A stretch of 64,000 nt of DNA, from positions 1,798,001 through 1,862,000 of the forward strand of contig NZ_JADBEK010000001.1 in the NCBI RefSeq assembly GCF_014873145.1. The letters run 5' to 3'. The position numbers and the translations under genes are program-made. This document shows positions 39,778 through 48,818 of this stretch, one piece after another. The stretch comes from Nonomuraea angiospora (GTDB taxonomy: Bacteria; Actinomycetota; Actinomycetes; Streptosporangiales; Streptosporangiaceae). The notes beneath the pieces were generated by a model that ran no database searches, was not told the origin of the DNA, and saw only the letters and a list, made by a program, of their open reading frames with translations. Positions within the stretch are counted from its first letter, which is position 1, and the number at the start of each line of letters is the position of its first letter.

Positions 39778-40605
39778 CTAGGACTTGACGGCCCCCGCCG
39801 TCAGTCCGTCGAGCAGCTGCTTGCGCAGCAGGAACATGATCAGGCTCGGGATGGCCGCCAGGACCGAGCCGGCGAGCACCATGTCGACCTGGCGGCTCTC
39901 GGCGCCGTAGAGCGCCTGGATGCCGAGCGGCAGGGTGTACTGGGCCGGGTCGGAGACCACGATGAGCGGCCAGAAGAAGCTGTTGTAGCTGTTGAGGAAG
40001 TTCCACACGGCCAGCGCGCCGAGCGCCGGGCGCAGCAGCGGGAGCACGATGCGCAGGAACAGGCCGAACTCGGAGGCCCCGTCGAGCCGGGCGGACTCCA
40101 GGATCGAGTCGGGCACCGACTGCTCGACGTACTGCCGCATCATGAAGATGCCGAACGCCGGGGCCAGCCAGGGGACGATCAGAGTGAAGTACACATTGGT
40201 GACCCCGGCCTTGATCAGCATGATGAAGAGCGGCACCACGATCACCGCGAACGGCACCGCCAGTGAGCTGAACATCACGTTGAACAGGAACTTCTTGCCC
40301 GGGAAGCGGTACTTCGCAAAAGCGAACCCGGCCAGCGCGCAGACGAACACCGACACCGCCGTGGAGACCACCGCGACGACCGTGCTGGTCAGGAACCAGC
40401 CCCAGAACGGCTGGGTCTCCAGCAGCCGGGTGTAGTTCTCCCAGGTGAACGGGATCGGCAGCGGCTGCGGCGGATAGGCGAAGATGTCGCCGCGCGGCTT
40501 GAACGACGAGCTCAGCGCCCACAGCAGCGGCACGGCGAACAGCACCACCAGAATGGCCAGGAACACGTGGACCAGGCCGCGCCGGGGCCGCGGGCTGGCC
40601 TTCAT
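39778..40605 (-). CDS. Carbohydrate ABC transporter permease (MalG type)
   Basis: 275 residues with six predicted membrane helices and the cytoplasmic EAA loop ESARLDGASEFGLFLRIVLP, which contacts the ATPase. It matches CUT1-family MalG-like permeases. ATG 40605 overlaps the end of the partner permease by 4 bp. The partner is N-terminally truncated and no substrate-binding protein gene accompanies it, so this intact permease may be orphaned. Confidence 0.92.
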   Translation of the reverse strand: MKASPRPRRGLVHVFLAILVVLFAVPLLWALSSSFKPRGDIFAYPPQPLPIPFTWENYTRLLETQPFWGWFLTSTVVAVVSTAVSVFVCALAGFAFAKYRFPGKKFLFNVMFSSLAVPFAVIVVPLFIMLIKAGVTNVYFTLIVPWLAPAFGIFMMRQYVEQSVPDSILESARLDGASEFGLFLRIVLPLLRPALGALAVWNFLNSYNSFFWPLIVVSDPAQYTLPLGIQALYGAESRQVDMVLAGSVLAAIPSLIMFLLRKQLLDGLTAGAVKS

Positions 40606-41233
40606 CGCTCCCTCCCCACGCCGTACACCGCGTTGGCGGCCCGCCCGAGCACGAAGACGAGCAGGAACATGACCACCCCGGCCGCCGCGGCGTAGCCGAG
40701 CTGCTGGCGGGTGAACGCCTCGCGGTAGATGAACATCGCCACCGACAGCGTCGCCTCGCCGGGGCCGCCCTTGGTGAGCAGCATGGGTTCCTCCAGGATC
40801 TGGGCCGTGCCGACCAGCACCGTCACCGCGACGAACGCGGTCACGGGCTTGAGCATCGGCACGGTGACGCTGAAGAAGGTGCGCACCCGTCCGGCGCCGT
40901 CGATCTCGGCGGCCTCGTAGAAGTCGCGCGGGATGTTCTTCAGCCCGGCCAGGAAGAAGATCGTCAGGTAGCCGGTCCAGCGCCACAGGACCAGCAGCAT
41001 CACGCTGACCCTGGCCCAGCTCGGCTCGCCCAGCCAGTCGATGCCGCCCCAGCCGAAGAACCCGCGCAGGGCGGCGTTGAGCAGGTCGTACTCGCGGTCG
41101 TAGAGCAGGGTGAAGACCAGCGCGATGATGATCGGCGACAGCACCACCGGCATGAAGAACGTCAGCCGGAAGAAGTCCCGGCCCTTCAGCCCCCGGGTGT
41201 TGAGAACTCCTTCGAGGATGGGGGATTCGCCTC
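40602..41233 (-). pseudogene. Carbohydrate ABC permease (MalF type), N-terminus lost
   Basis: The C-terminal two thirds are intact, with the EAA loop EAAEIDGAGRVRTFFSVTVP and four helices. Homology extends upstream of ATG 41153 through NTRGLKGRDFFRLTFF (about 41154-41201) without a start, then meets an in-frame stop near 41237-41240. Normal proteins have about 100 more residues with two more helices. The upstream substrate-binding protein gene is absent and the next gene is GH35, so a deletion has joined this permease to the GH35 terminus. The 95-bp gap after it (41234-41328) is strikingly AT-rich (about 41275-41325). Confidence 0.75.
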
Positions 41234-41328
41234 AAGGGGCGTGTCGAACAGCATGCTCGGCGGCCGGTGCCGGTGTCAATGAATCAGTACTACTATTTTT
41301 TATATTGATATGATTTTTCGAAACATGA

Positions 41329-43677
41329 TCATGCTGGGCGCAGGACGGCGCGGCCCACCCGTACCACCACCGCGGAGGCGACGGCGATGCCGTCGGGAAC
41401 GTTCCGTACGGCCGCGTCGACCCACACGCCGGTGTCGCGGCGCCACGGCAGCAGTTCGAGCCGCACGCCCTGCCCGGCGACGTCGTCACGCCAGGGCGTG
41501 AGGTCGATGTCCCAGGTGCGCCCGTGCCAGAAGTGGTCACTGACGAGCCGGTCGCCCACGTACGCGCGCCCGGCGTCGCCCGTCCAGGTCAGCCGCAGCA
41601 GCACGCGGTCGGTGCCCTCGAACACGTCACTCGGCACGTCCAGGTGAACCTGCGCCGCGCCGGAGTAGTCGGCCGGGGCGCTGAGCCGGTCCATCGGCCC
41701 GCCGCGTACCGGCTCGGGCGGAGCGGGGGCGTGCGGGCGCAGGTCTTCGGCGACCGTTCGGGCGCCCGCGCCGGAGACGTTCACCGACCAGGTGCGCCAC
41801 AGCCCCTCCCCGCGAGGGCCGGCGAGCTCGCCGCCGTCGGCCGTCAGCCCGGCGGGCGCCGGCAGCAGCGCCACGGCGCACCGCTCGGCCTCCGAGTGGA
41901 GCACCAGGGCGCCGTCGAGGGCGTACACCGGCGCGTCGGACAGCACCAGCCGCTCGCGGCCCGCGACCTCCAGCCGGTACAGGCGGTTCGCGCTCGCCTC
42001 GTCGAGGACGAGGACCCGCGCGCCGGGCAGGTCGATGACGCACTCCGGCCCGGGCTCGGCGACGTCCACCACCGTCGCGTCGCCGGCGGACCGGGCCCCG
42101 TCGATCGCCACGTCCCCGTCGAGGACGAGCTCCACCGGGACGCCGCCGGTCGCGCACAGGACGACCAGGTCGCCGTCCTCATCGGTGATCCGGGTGACGA
42201 GTTGCGCGGTGGCGCTGCGCAGGACGAGCCCCGGGGCGAGCTGATAGCGCAGCGGCCACACCAGGGACACCCCGGCGGGAAGGTCGAGCGGCCTGGTCGG
42301 AACGGTGACGTCGGCGTCCTCGAACGACACCGTGACCTGGACGTCCTTCTGCGCGTCGAGCGGCCGCCCGGGCGGCTGGTACGTGGTCAGGAAGAGGTAG
42401 CCGGCGTGCCCGTCCGAGCGGACGGCCCAGCGCAGCTCGCCCGGGTCGTCCCCGCCGCCGCCGACGGTGACGCCCATCGGCGCGAGCCGGGCGCCTTCCG
42501 CGGCCAGCCAGAGGTGCAGGCGGCGCAGCAGGTGGTGGTGCGGGCGGATCTGGGCGTGCTCCCCGATCGGGGCGTAGAAGTCGTAGCTCAGGCTCGGCAC
42601 GTCGTTGGGGTAGCCCGTGGCGTGGGACTCCTGCTCGGTGCCGTGCGGCCCGACCCGCTGGGTGCCGCCCGCGTACATGTAGTAGCCCTGCCAGATCGAC
42701 CCGCTCCCGATCTTGGCCAGGGCGAGCGCGGCGACGTCCTGAGCGGTGACCAGCGGGCGCCGGTGGTAGGCGACATGCATGCCGCCCCCGATCTCGCAGG
42801 TGGCGAAGGGGGTCGCGGCGTCGTCCTTGAGCGGGACCGCGGCGGGGTCGAGCACGATGCCGTCGAGCGCCTCGCGCAGGTCCGCGCCCACCGTCAGATC
42901 GTCGCGGACCTCGCTGTAGCGGAAGTGGTGGGCGGCGAACCGGGGCCACTCCGTCTGCGAGTCCTCCCAGAATCCGTCGGAGTAGGCGCTGTAGAGCGGG
43001 AGCAGCGTCTCGGGCACCAGGGCGCCGCCCCAGCCCGTCGCGGTCCACAGGGGCACCCGCAGTCCGAGGTCCTCGGCGATGCGTCTGAGCATGGCGAGAT
43101 GCTGCGGCTGGTCGTACAGCTCGTTGTCCATCTGGGCGCCCACCACGGGCCCGCCCTCGGCGTGGGTGAGGCCGGCCAGCCGGCTGATCGTCTGGGCGTA
43201 GAGCGCGCGGGCCAGCTCCAGGTAGGCGGGGTCGTTGGTGCGGGTCTTGAGGCCGCGCTCGACGAGCCAGTCGGGGAACCCGCCGCGGCGCGCCTCGCCG
43301 TGTGCCCACGGGCCCATCCGGACGATGACGTCCAGGCCGTGGCGCGCGGCGAGCTCCACGAACGCGCGCAGGTCGAGGTTGCCGTCCCACCGGAACCGGC
43401 CGGGCTCGGGCTCGTGCGCCTGCCAGAGCACGTACGTCGCCACCGTGTCCAGCCCGCCGGCGCGCGCGTGCCCGAGGACCTCGTTCCACCGCTCGCGCGG
43501 GATGCGGGAGTAGTGGATCTCCCCCGTCACCGGGAACCAGGGCTTGCCGCCGCGTTCGAGCCACCGGCTCGTGACCTCGATCCGGTCCGGCGTCCTGGCG
43601 TCGTCTCCCAGCGGGAGGTGTCCCCGGCGGGGCGGGGCCTGCGGGGAGACGCGCAACCTGCGGGTCTTGTCGTTCAT
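41329..43677 (-). CDS. GH35-type beta-galactosidase
   Basis: The 782-residue protein has a GH35 catalytic barrel: FPVTGEIHYSRIPRERW near the N-terminus (about 50-66), GPVVGAQMDNELYDQ (acid/base Glu after Asn), FATCEIGGGMHVAYHRRP (candidate nucleophile Glu), then beta-sandwich domains in the C-terminal half. No signal peptide, so intracellular. ATG 43677 has GAAGGAG upstream. It should release galactose from beta-galactosides and is divergent from an AraC regulator, its probable activator. It fits the galactose/galactonate genes downstream. Confidence 0.88.
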   Translation of the reverse strand: MNDKTRRLRVSPQAPPRRGHLPLGDDARTPDRIEVTSRWLERGGKPWFPVTGEIHYSRIPRERWNEVLGHARAGGLDTVATYVLWQAHEPEPGRFRWDGNLDLRAFVELAARHGLDVIVRMGPWAHGEARRGGFPDWLVERGLKTRTNDPAYLELARALYAQTISRLAGLTHAEGGPVVGAQMDNELYDQPQHLAMLRRIAEDLGLRVPLWTATGWGGALVPETLLPLYSAYSDGFWEDSQTEWPRFAAHHFRYSEVRDDLTVGADLREALDGIVLDPAAVPLKDDAATPFATCEIGGGMHVAYHRRPLVTAQDVAALALAKIGSGSIWQGYYMYAGGTQRVGPHGTEQESHATGYPNDVPSLSYDFYAPIGEHAQIRPHHHLLRRLHLWLAAEGARLAPMGVTVGGGGDDPGELRWAVRSDGHAGYLFLTTYQPPGRPLDAQKDVQVTVSFEDADVTVPTRPLDLPAGVSLVWPLRYQLAPGLVLRSATAQLVTRITDEDGDLVVLCATGGVPVELVLDGDVAIDGARSAGDATVVDVAEPGPECVIDLPGARVLVLDEASANRLYRLEVAGRERLVLSDAPVYALDGALVLHSEAERCAVALLPAPAGLTADGGELAGPRGEGLWRTWSVNVSGAGARTVAEDLRPHAPAPPEPVRGGPMDRLSAPADYSGAAQVHLDVPSDVFEGTDRVLLRLTWTGDAGRAYVGDRLVSDHFWHGRTWDIDLTPWRDDVAGQGVRLELLPWRRDTGVWVDAAVRNVPDGIAVASAVVVRVGRAVLRPA

Positions 43678-43757
43678 CGTTCTCCTTCGAGAGGGTGGCC
43701 GTGGGTGATCGTATGACCGGTTGACCCGATAAGCCGATGGGCGTTTCACTGCCTCAT

Positions 43758-44630
43758 ATGGACGAAACGACGCTGCCTGAGGAGTTCGCCGGCGGACGCA
43801 TGCTGGTCGTTCCCCGGCCCACGGTACGCAAGGCGCTCGGCCGGCCCGTGACGAACCGGCTTCTTGTCACCGATACCGGGATCTTTCTCCGCGCCGCCCG
43901 GCACGGAGCGGCCCGGTCCGGCGGCGCCGGACAGCACATCCTGCTGGTCTGCACCGACGGTTCAGGATGGGTCGAGACCGGCGATGGACGTTTCGCCGTT
44001 CAGCGGGGCGACGCCGTCCTCCTGCCCGCCGGGATGGCCCACGAGTACGGGGCCTCGGACACCGACCCCTGGACCCTGTGGTGGTTGCACGCCGTGGGCG
44101 CCGACGCCGCCGACCTCGTCAGCGCCGGGCTGGCTGCGGCCGGTGGGATCGTCACGCATCTCCGGGATCCCGCACCCGTCGCCAGCCTCATCTCCCAGGT
44201 GATCGACGGCCTCGACGCCGGGACCACGGGTGGCCTCGTACGGGCCGCCGGCGCGGCATGGAACGCGCTCGCCCAGGTCGTCGCCACCGGCCGCCGTCCC
44301 CTCGGCACCTCGCTCAGCCCGGTCGAACGCGCCGTCGAGCACCTGCGGGCGACCACGCCGCGGCGCACCTCCGTCGGCTCGCTGGCGGCGATGGTCGGCC
44401 TGAGCACGTCCCAGCTCGGCGCCCTGTTCCGGGAGCAGCTCGGGGTCTCTCCGCTGAAGTACCAGACGCAGCTGCGCATGGCGCGCGCACGGGAGCTGCT
44501 GGACAACTCCGGCCTCACGGTCAGGGCCATCGCCCGCGAGGCCGGATACGACGACGCGCTGTACTTCTCCCGCAAGTTCGCGAGCGTCCACGGGCTCGCG
44601 CCCACCGCGTACCGCAACCGCGCGCGCTGA
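43758..44630 (+). CDS. AraC family regulator
   Basis: 290 residues from ATG 43758 (ATG 43737 is also possible; neither has a strong ribosome site). The N-terminal cupin-type arm (GQHILLVCTDGSGW, AVQRGDAVLLPAGMAHEYGA) binds the inducer. The C-terminal double HTH (VGSLAAMVGLSTSQLGALFR, then LTVRAIAREAGYDDALYFSR) binds DNA. It is divergent from GH35 by 80 bp, so it likely controls beta-galactoside use. Confidence 0.92.
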   Translation: MDETTLPEEFAGGRMLVVPRPTVRKALGRPVTNRLLVTDTGIFLRAARHGAARSGGAGQHILLVCTDGSGWVETGDGRFAVQRGDAVLLPAGMAHEYGASDTDPWTLWWLHAVGADAADLVSAGLAAAGGIVTHLRDPAPVASLISQVIDGLDAGTTGGLVRAAGAAWNALAQVVATGRRPLGTSLSPVERAVEHLRATTPRRTSVGSLAAMVGLSTSQLGALFREQLGVSPLKYQTQLRMARARELLDNSGLTVRAIAREAGYDDALYFSRKFASVHGLAPTAYRNRAR

Positions 44631-44699
44631 GCCGCGTCATGCGGGTCTACCTCACACCGACGGCGGGCGGTCCGGCCAGACCGCCGCCGCCGGGCGCTC

Positions 44700-44905
44700 T
44701 CCCCGCTCGGCCAGGGCCCACCGCACCAGAGCGGCCGTGCTGCGCCGGGCCGACGTTCTGGCGGGCCCCGTACGGCAGCGGCCGGTCCGGATGCCGGCGT
44801 GCCGGCCACGGGGGGGGACGGCGTACGTCGGCGTGCCGACGATGACCTTGAGGCCGCGCTGATGCGCCTCGTCGATCACCCGGCTCGGCGCGGCGAAACC
44901 GATCT
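44700..44905 (-). pseudogene. GH42 beta-galactosidase remnant
   Basis: On the reverse strand RVIDEAHQRGLKVIVGTPTY continues to AVPP (about 44835-44886), then after a frameshift at a run of eight G (44811-44818) PARRHPDRPLPYGARQNVGP (about 44735-44795). Both match the N-terminal region of GH42 beta-galactosidases (substrate-binding strands 2-3 and the RHP loop). The rest of the gene is gone. The fragment is joined directly to the 5' end of the GH53 reading frame. Confidence 0.72.
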
Positions 44906-45914
44906 CTTGAAGATCATGGCGGAGAACGGGATGGACATCGTCCGGCCGCGCCTCTACAACGACACCGGCCCCGATCACCCGCGGGTCGGGTATCCCGGCC
45001 ACTACCTGCCCGAGGGCTACCAGGACGAGGAGGACATCCTCGACCTCGCCCGGCGCGCCACCCGGTACGGGATGCGGATCCAGCTGACGTTCCACTACAG
45101 CGACTACTGGACCAACGGCGAGATCCAGGACATCCCCAAGGACTGGCGCGACGTCACGGACCTGCCCCGGGACCAGTCCGTCGACAAGCTGGAGAGCCAC
45201 GTCTACGACTACACCAGGTCCTTCCTCCAGCGCATGGCCGCCCAGGGCACGCCCCCGGCCTTCGTCTCGCTCGGCAACGAGATGCAGGGCGGGCTGCTCT
45301 TCCCCTACGGCTACTCCTACACCGCCGACGGCGCGCCGGCGCTGGCCCGGTTCCTCAAGGCGGGCTACCGCGCCACCAAGGAGGTGTCGCCGGACACGCA
45401 GGTCATCATCCACATCCACGACGCCGGGGACTACGACGAGTACCGCTGGTTCTACGGCCTGCTCAACCAGCTCGGCGTCCCGTACGACCTCATCGGCTCG
45501 TCCTACTACCCGTTCTGGACCCGCCGCGACATCCCCACCGTCGTGCGGTTCTTCGACACCATCAGCCGGGAGTTCAACAAGAAGATCATGGTGATGGAGA
45601 CCGGCATCAACTGGAACCCAGTCACCCACGAAGGTCTCGAGGGCCAGCTCCACGACAACGGCCCCGTGCCTTACGGGGAGACGCCCGCCGGGCAGCGCGA
45701 CTTCCTCTACGAGCTGTTCGCCGCCCTCAAGAGCGTGCCCGACGGCGCCGTGATCGGCGATCTCTACTGGGACCCCGTCATGATCCCGGCGCCCGGGGTC
45801 GGCTGGGAGGTCGGCGAGCCGAACTTCGTCAGCAACACGACCCTGTTCGACTTCAGCGGCAAGGCGTTGCCCGCGCTGAAGGCGTACCGCTACAACATCG
45901 ACGGCGGGCGCTGA
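44906..45914 (+). pseudogene. GH53 endo-beta-1,4-galactanase, 5'-truncated
   Basis: From TDLLKIMAENGMDIVRPRLY onward the protein matches GH53 arabinogalactan endo-galactanases: LTFHYSDYWTNGEIQDIPKD, FVSLGNEMQGGLLFPYG (acid/base Glu), SYYPFWT, IMVMETGINWNP (nucleophile Glu) and the end VGEPNFVSNTTLFDF. The signal peptide and first barrel strand (normally ending in GADVSY...) are missing: upstream codons come from an antisense GH42 fragment. An open frame starts at 44799 but it would give no secretion signal, so the enzyme is probably inactive or at best cytosolic. Confidence 0.75.
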
Positions 45915-46014
45915 CCGACCCGGCGTGGGGCGCGCCCTCCCAGGCCCGCCCCACCCGGTGCCAGCCCGCGACCAGCGCGGCCGGGCCGTCGCGCCCGGCC
46001 CTGCGCGCCCGGCC

Positions 46015-46093
46015 CTGCGTGGTCAGCCCTGCGTGGTCAGCCCTGCGTGGTCAGCCCTGCGTGGTCAGCCCGGCTTGGTCAGCCCGGCTTGGT
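46015..46093. repeat. 15-bp tandem repeats (TGGTCAGCC units)
   Basis: Four copies of CCTGCGTGGTCAG and three CCGGCTTGGTCAG variants follow each other with a 15-bp period between the GH53 relic and the U32-like gene. The last unit runs into the U32-like stop codon. The stretch 45915-46014 otherwise contains no gene. Confidence 0.85.
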
Positions 46094-47025
46094 CAGCCGG
46101 TGACCGGCAGGGCCAGCCCGGCGGCGCCGGCGGCGGAGCAGACCGCCTCCGAACCGGCCCGTGCCAGCAGGTCCAGCCCCAGCCTGGCGCGGCGGACCCG
46201 CTCGATCGACAGCGCCACCGAGGTGGACTCCAGGTGGCTGCCCGACGGGTAGATGTCCGGGGCGTTGCGCAGGCCGAACTTCGCGTACACCGGCGCCGCC
46301 AGCTCCACCAGCCGGGGCAGCTCGTAGTGGCGGACGAACCCGCCCAGGTTGTCCGGCGACTCGACATAGATGTCCAGCGGCTGGCTGACCGCGCCGCGGA
46401 TGGCCCCGATCTGCGCGAGGGTCAGGTCGGTCGGCAGGTTGAGCGTGTCCGCGCCGAGCCCGGCGATCACCTGGGCGGTGGCCGCGTTCGCGATCGGGAG
46501 CATCACCGAGACCTTGGCCTGCATCTGCGCGGGCAGCTCCCCGCTGTCACGCAGCCGGCCGAACACCGAGAGCACGCCCACGTCGGCGATCAGAACGCTG
46601 CGTACGCCCAGCTCGGCCGCCCGGCGGATCTCGTCCACCACGGCGACGAGCTGGTCCTGCCCGCGCACCGCCGGCGCCAGGCCACCCCCGGCGGGCGCGC
46701 GGCTCATCGCGGAGGTGTCCCAGCCGGCACACGGCCGGGCGAACAACGACAGCTCCACCCCGGCGTCGGCGGCCATGCCGACCATTTCGGTGATCTCGCC
46801 GTCCGTGAGCAGGCCCACCCCGCTGCCCTGCGAGACCCGGGTGACCGGGACGTCCAGCCGTCGCGCCTCGCTCAGGACGGCGGCGAGGCTGGCCGGCCCC
46901 TCCACGCTGGGGATCTCGACCCGGTACTGGGCCCCGTCGGGGAACCGGCCGGGAGACGGCGGCGGCGCGGACCCGTCGTCAGCCGGCAGCCCAAGACGGA
47001 CGAGCAGCTCATTGGTGGTGGACAT
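46093..47025 (-). CDS. TIM-barrel protein, peptidase U32-like, IclR-linked
   Basis: A 310-residue soluble protein. VEIPSVEGPASLAAVLSEAR, GVGLLTDGEITEMVGMAADA, ADAGVELSLFARP and LNLPTDLTLAQIGAIRGAVS give a barrel-like alternation reminiscent of U32 peptidase-like proteins, but I see no sure catalytic motif. It is divergent from an IclR regulator with a palindrome in the gap, so it is probably regulated by it. Function unknown. Confidence 0.6.
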   Translation of the reverse strand: MSTTNELLVRLGLPADDGSAPPPSPGRFPDGAQYRVEIPSVEGPASLAAVLSEARRLDVPVTRVSQGSGVGLLTDGEITEMVGMAADAGVELSLFARPCAGWDTSAMSRAPAGGGLAPAVRGQDQLVAVVDEIRRAAELGVRSVLIADVGVLSVFGRLRDSGELPAQMQAKVSVMLPIANAATAQVIAGLGADTLNLPTDLTLAQIGAIRGAVSQPLDIYVESPDNLGGFVRHYELPRLVELAAPVYAKFGLRNAPDIYPSGSHLESTSVALSIERVRRARLGLDLLARAGSEAVCSAAGAAGLALPVTG

Positions 47026-47043
47026 CGCGCTCCCAGTCCCGTA

Positions 47044-47063
47044 TTGTTCGAAATCTCGAACAA
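47044..47063. promoter_or_regulatory. IclR-type operator palindrome
   Basis: Perfect 8-bp arms TTGTTCGA and TCGAACAA flank AATC (47044-47063), 18 bp before the U32-like start. IclR regulators commonly bind such TTCG-rich dyads. It overlaps where a leftward promoter would lie. Confidence 0.7.
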
Positions 47064-47162
47064 GGTTCGGTATATCGACATGCGGAGGCTAACGATTCAG
47101 GCTCGCGGTCGTCAATGCCGGCCGACGGATCTGCTGCGCCCCCCGACCGGCAGGAGACAGCG

Positions 47163-47951
47163 ATGGCCCGAACCGTTCCGGCGGTCAACCGAGCGCTCGA
47201 CATCCTCGAGCTGTTCCTCGCCGAGGGCGCGCTGGCCGCCTCCGACATCACCGCCCGGCTCGGCCTGCCCAGGACCACCGTGCACGAGCTGGTCAACACC
47301 CTGGTCGACCGCGGCTACCTGGTGGCCGAGCCGAGCGCCCCGATCCGCTACCAGCTCGGCATGAGGCTCTTCGAGCTGGGCGGGCTCTTCGCCGACCGCC
47401 TCGACCTGGCCAGGCAGGCCCAGCACGCGGCCACCGAGGTGGCCGCCGCCTGCGACGAGAGCGTGCACGTGGCGATCCTGGACGGGGCCGAGGTGGTCTA
47501 CATCGCCAAGGTGGACAGCACCCATTCGGTACGGATGGTCTCCGCGGTCGGCCGCCGGCTCCCGGCGCACTGCACCGCCGTCGGGAAGATGCTGCTGTCC
47601 GCCCTGCCACCGGAGGCGCTAGACGCCCGCTACCCGCACGACCGGCCCCTCCAGCCGATGACCCCGAACAGCATCACCACGCCCGCGGGGCTGCGCACCC
47701 AGCTGGCGGAGATCCGGCAGGCAGGCGTGGCCTACGACGACTGCGAGTCCAACGAAGCGGTCGCCTGCGTCGCCGTCGGCGTGTTCGACCACACTGGGCG
47801 CATGGTGGCCGCGATGAGCGTCTCGGTGCCCACCGTCCGCTGGACCGACCAGCGCCGAGAGCAGTGGACCGACCTCGTCCGCACCGGCGCCGCCACCCTC
47901 TCCCGCCGCCTCGGCCACCCCGACGGCCCGCCCACCCGACACGGCTCATGA
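47163..47951 (+). CDS. IclR family regulator
   Basis: 262 residues: N-terminal winged helix (VNRALDILELFLAEGALAAS, then DITARLGLPRTTVHELVNTL) and an IclR effector domain with CTAVGKMLLSALPPE, GVAYDDCESNEAVACVAVGV and DHTGRMVAAMSVSVP. ATG 47163 has AGGAGA upstream. It is divergent from the U32-like gene across a 20-bp palindrome. Confidence 0.93.
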   Translation: MARTVPAVNRALDILELFLAEGALAASDITARLGLPRTTVHELVNTLVDRGYLVAEPSAPIRYQLGMRLFELGGLFADRLDLARQAQHAATEVAAACDESVHVAILDGAEVVYIAKVDSTHSVRMVSAVGRRLPAHCTAVGKMLLSALPPEALDARYPHDRPLQPMTPNSITTPAGLRTQLAEIRQAGVAYDDCESNEAVACVAVGVFDHTGRMVAAMSVSVPTVRWTDQRREQWTDLVRTGAATLSRRLGHPDGPPTRHGS

Positions 47952-48000
47952 CCCGTGGGGCGCCAGCCGACCGCCCCAGGTGTTGCCGTACGGACTCGTC

Positions 48001-48717
48001 TCAGGCCGTCCGACGTCGCATGATGAGATCAGCGGGAATGCGTGCCGGCAGGCACAGGGTCTGCCCGTGCTCGTCGAACAGGTCGTCGCGGGCGGCGAAA
48101 TAGCCCAGATCAGCGAGGACGTGACCTGACAGATCGCAGGAGGAGCAGGTGCTGCCGTCCCAGTCCACGGCCGTGCGCCCGATCGCGTCGAAGAGTGTCT
48201 CGCCACCTGTGTTGGCGAATCGGCCTCCCGCTCGCAGCGCGCCCAGCTCGCCATAGAGCTCGGAAACGGCCGTCCACTGATCGTCGAGGAGGAATTCCGG
48301 CCAGGCGAGCACCACCTGCCTGGGGATCAGTGGGCGCAGGCGCGGGAATCGAGGATGCCAGAAGCGCCCGTCGATCAGCAGTCCTCTGACTCGGCTGGCG
48401 ATCCCGTGGCCGCGCGCCACGGCCTCCAGCAGCGCCAGCCGCTGGCTGCACGAGCCGCGTCCCAGAGCCAGGGTCGTGGAGACAGGCTGCCGTTCGTTCA
48501 GGGCGTAGACCGGGCGCACGCGGGCTGCGATGAGCTGGTGGGCCGTGATCAGGAATGTTCGGTCCGTACACGGATCGGCATCCTGCACCTCGGCCGCGAA
48601 CCCCAGCACCCGAGGGTGTCTCCAGTCGAGGATGGGCGTGGCCGCCACGCTCCCCGCAGCCGCTTTCCGTGGGGAAACGGCTGCGCCGCCGCCGCGTCTC
48701 AAGAGCGCCAGTTTCAC
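48001..48717 (-). CDS. Transglutaminase-like domain protein
   Basis: The 238 residues include GRGSCSQRLALLEAVARGHG, the Cys box of transglutaminase-like (arylamine/papain-fold) proteins, with His in FWHPRF and Asp in LLIDGRFW as triad candidates. Homologues are annotated as transglutaminase domain proteins of unknown role. The C-terminal region has a CSSC pair. It stands alone: neighbours are an IclR gene ending 50 bp away and an MFS gene. Confidence 0.7.
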   Translation of the reverse strand: MKLALLRRGGGAAVSPRKAAAGSVAATPILDWRHPRVLGFAAEVQDADPCTDRTFLITAHQLIAARVRPVYALNERQPVSTTLALGRGSCSQRLALLEAVARGHGIASRVRGLLIDGRFWHPRFPRLRPLIPRQVVLAWPEFLLDDQWTAVSELYGELGALRAGGRFANTGGETLFDAIGRTAVDWDGSTCSSCDLSGHVLADLGYFAARDDLFDEHGQTLCLPARIPADLIMRRRTA

Positions 48718-48818
48718 GCGTTGATCATATTCGGCGAGCAGCCGGGAGGAGGCACGGACCCGTGGTCACGGCATACAGGCCGAGCCCGACCAGGTCAGCC
48801 GGGCCGGGCGATGCCGCT

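Noticed and set aside
41390..41408. Fifth LacI-type box (GTCGGGAACGTTCCGTAC)
   Set aside because: Half-sites differ from TGGGA..TCCCA and it lies inside the GH35 coding sequence.
46093..47025. Confident assignment as a U32 peptidase
   Set aside because: Barrel-like pattern only; I could not identify the U32 signature or catalytic residues.
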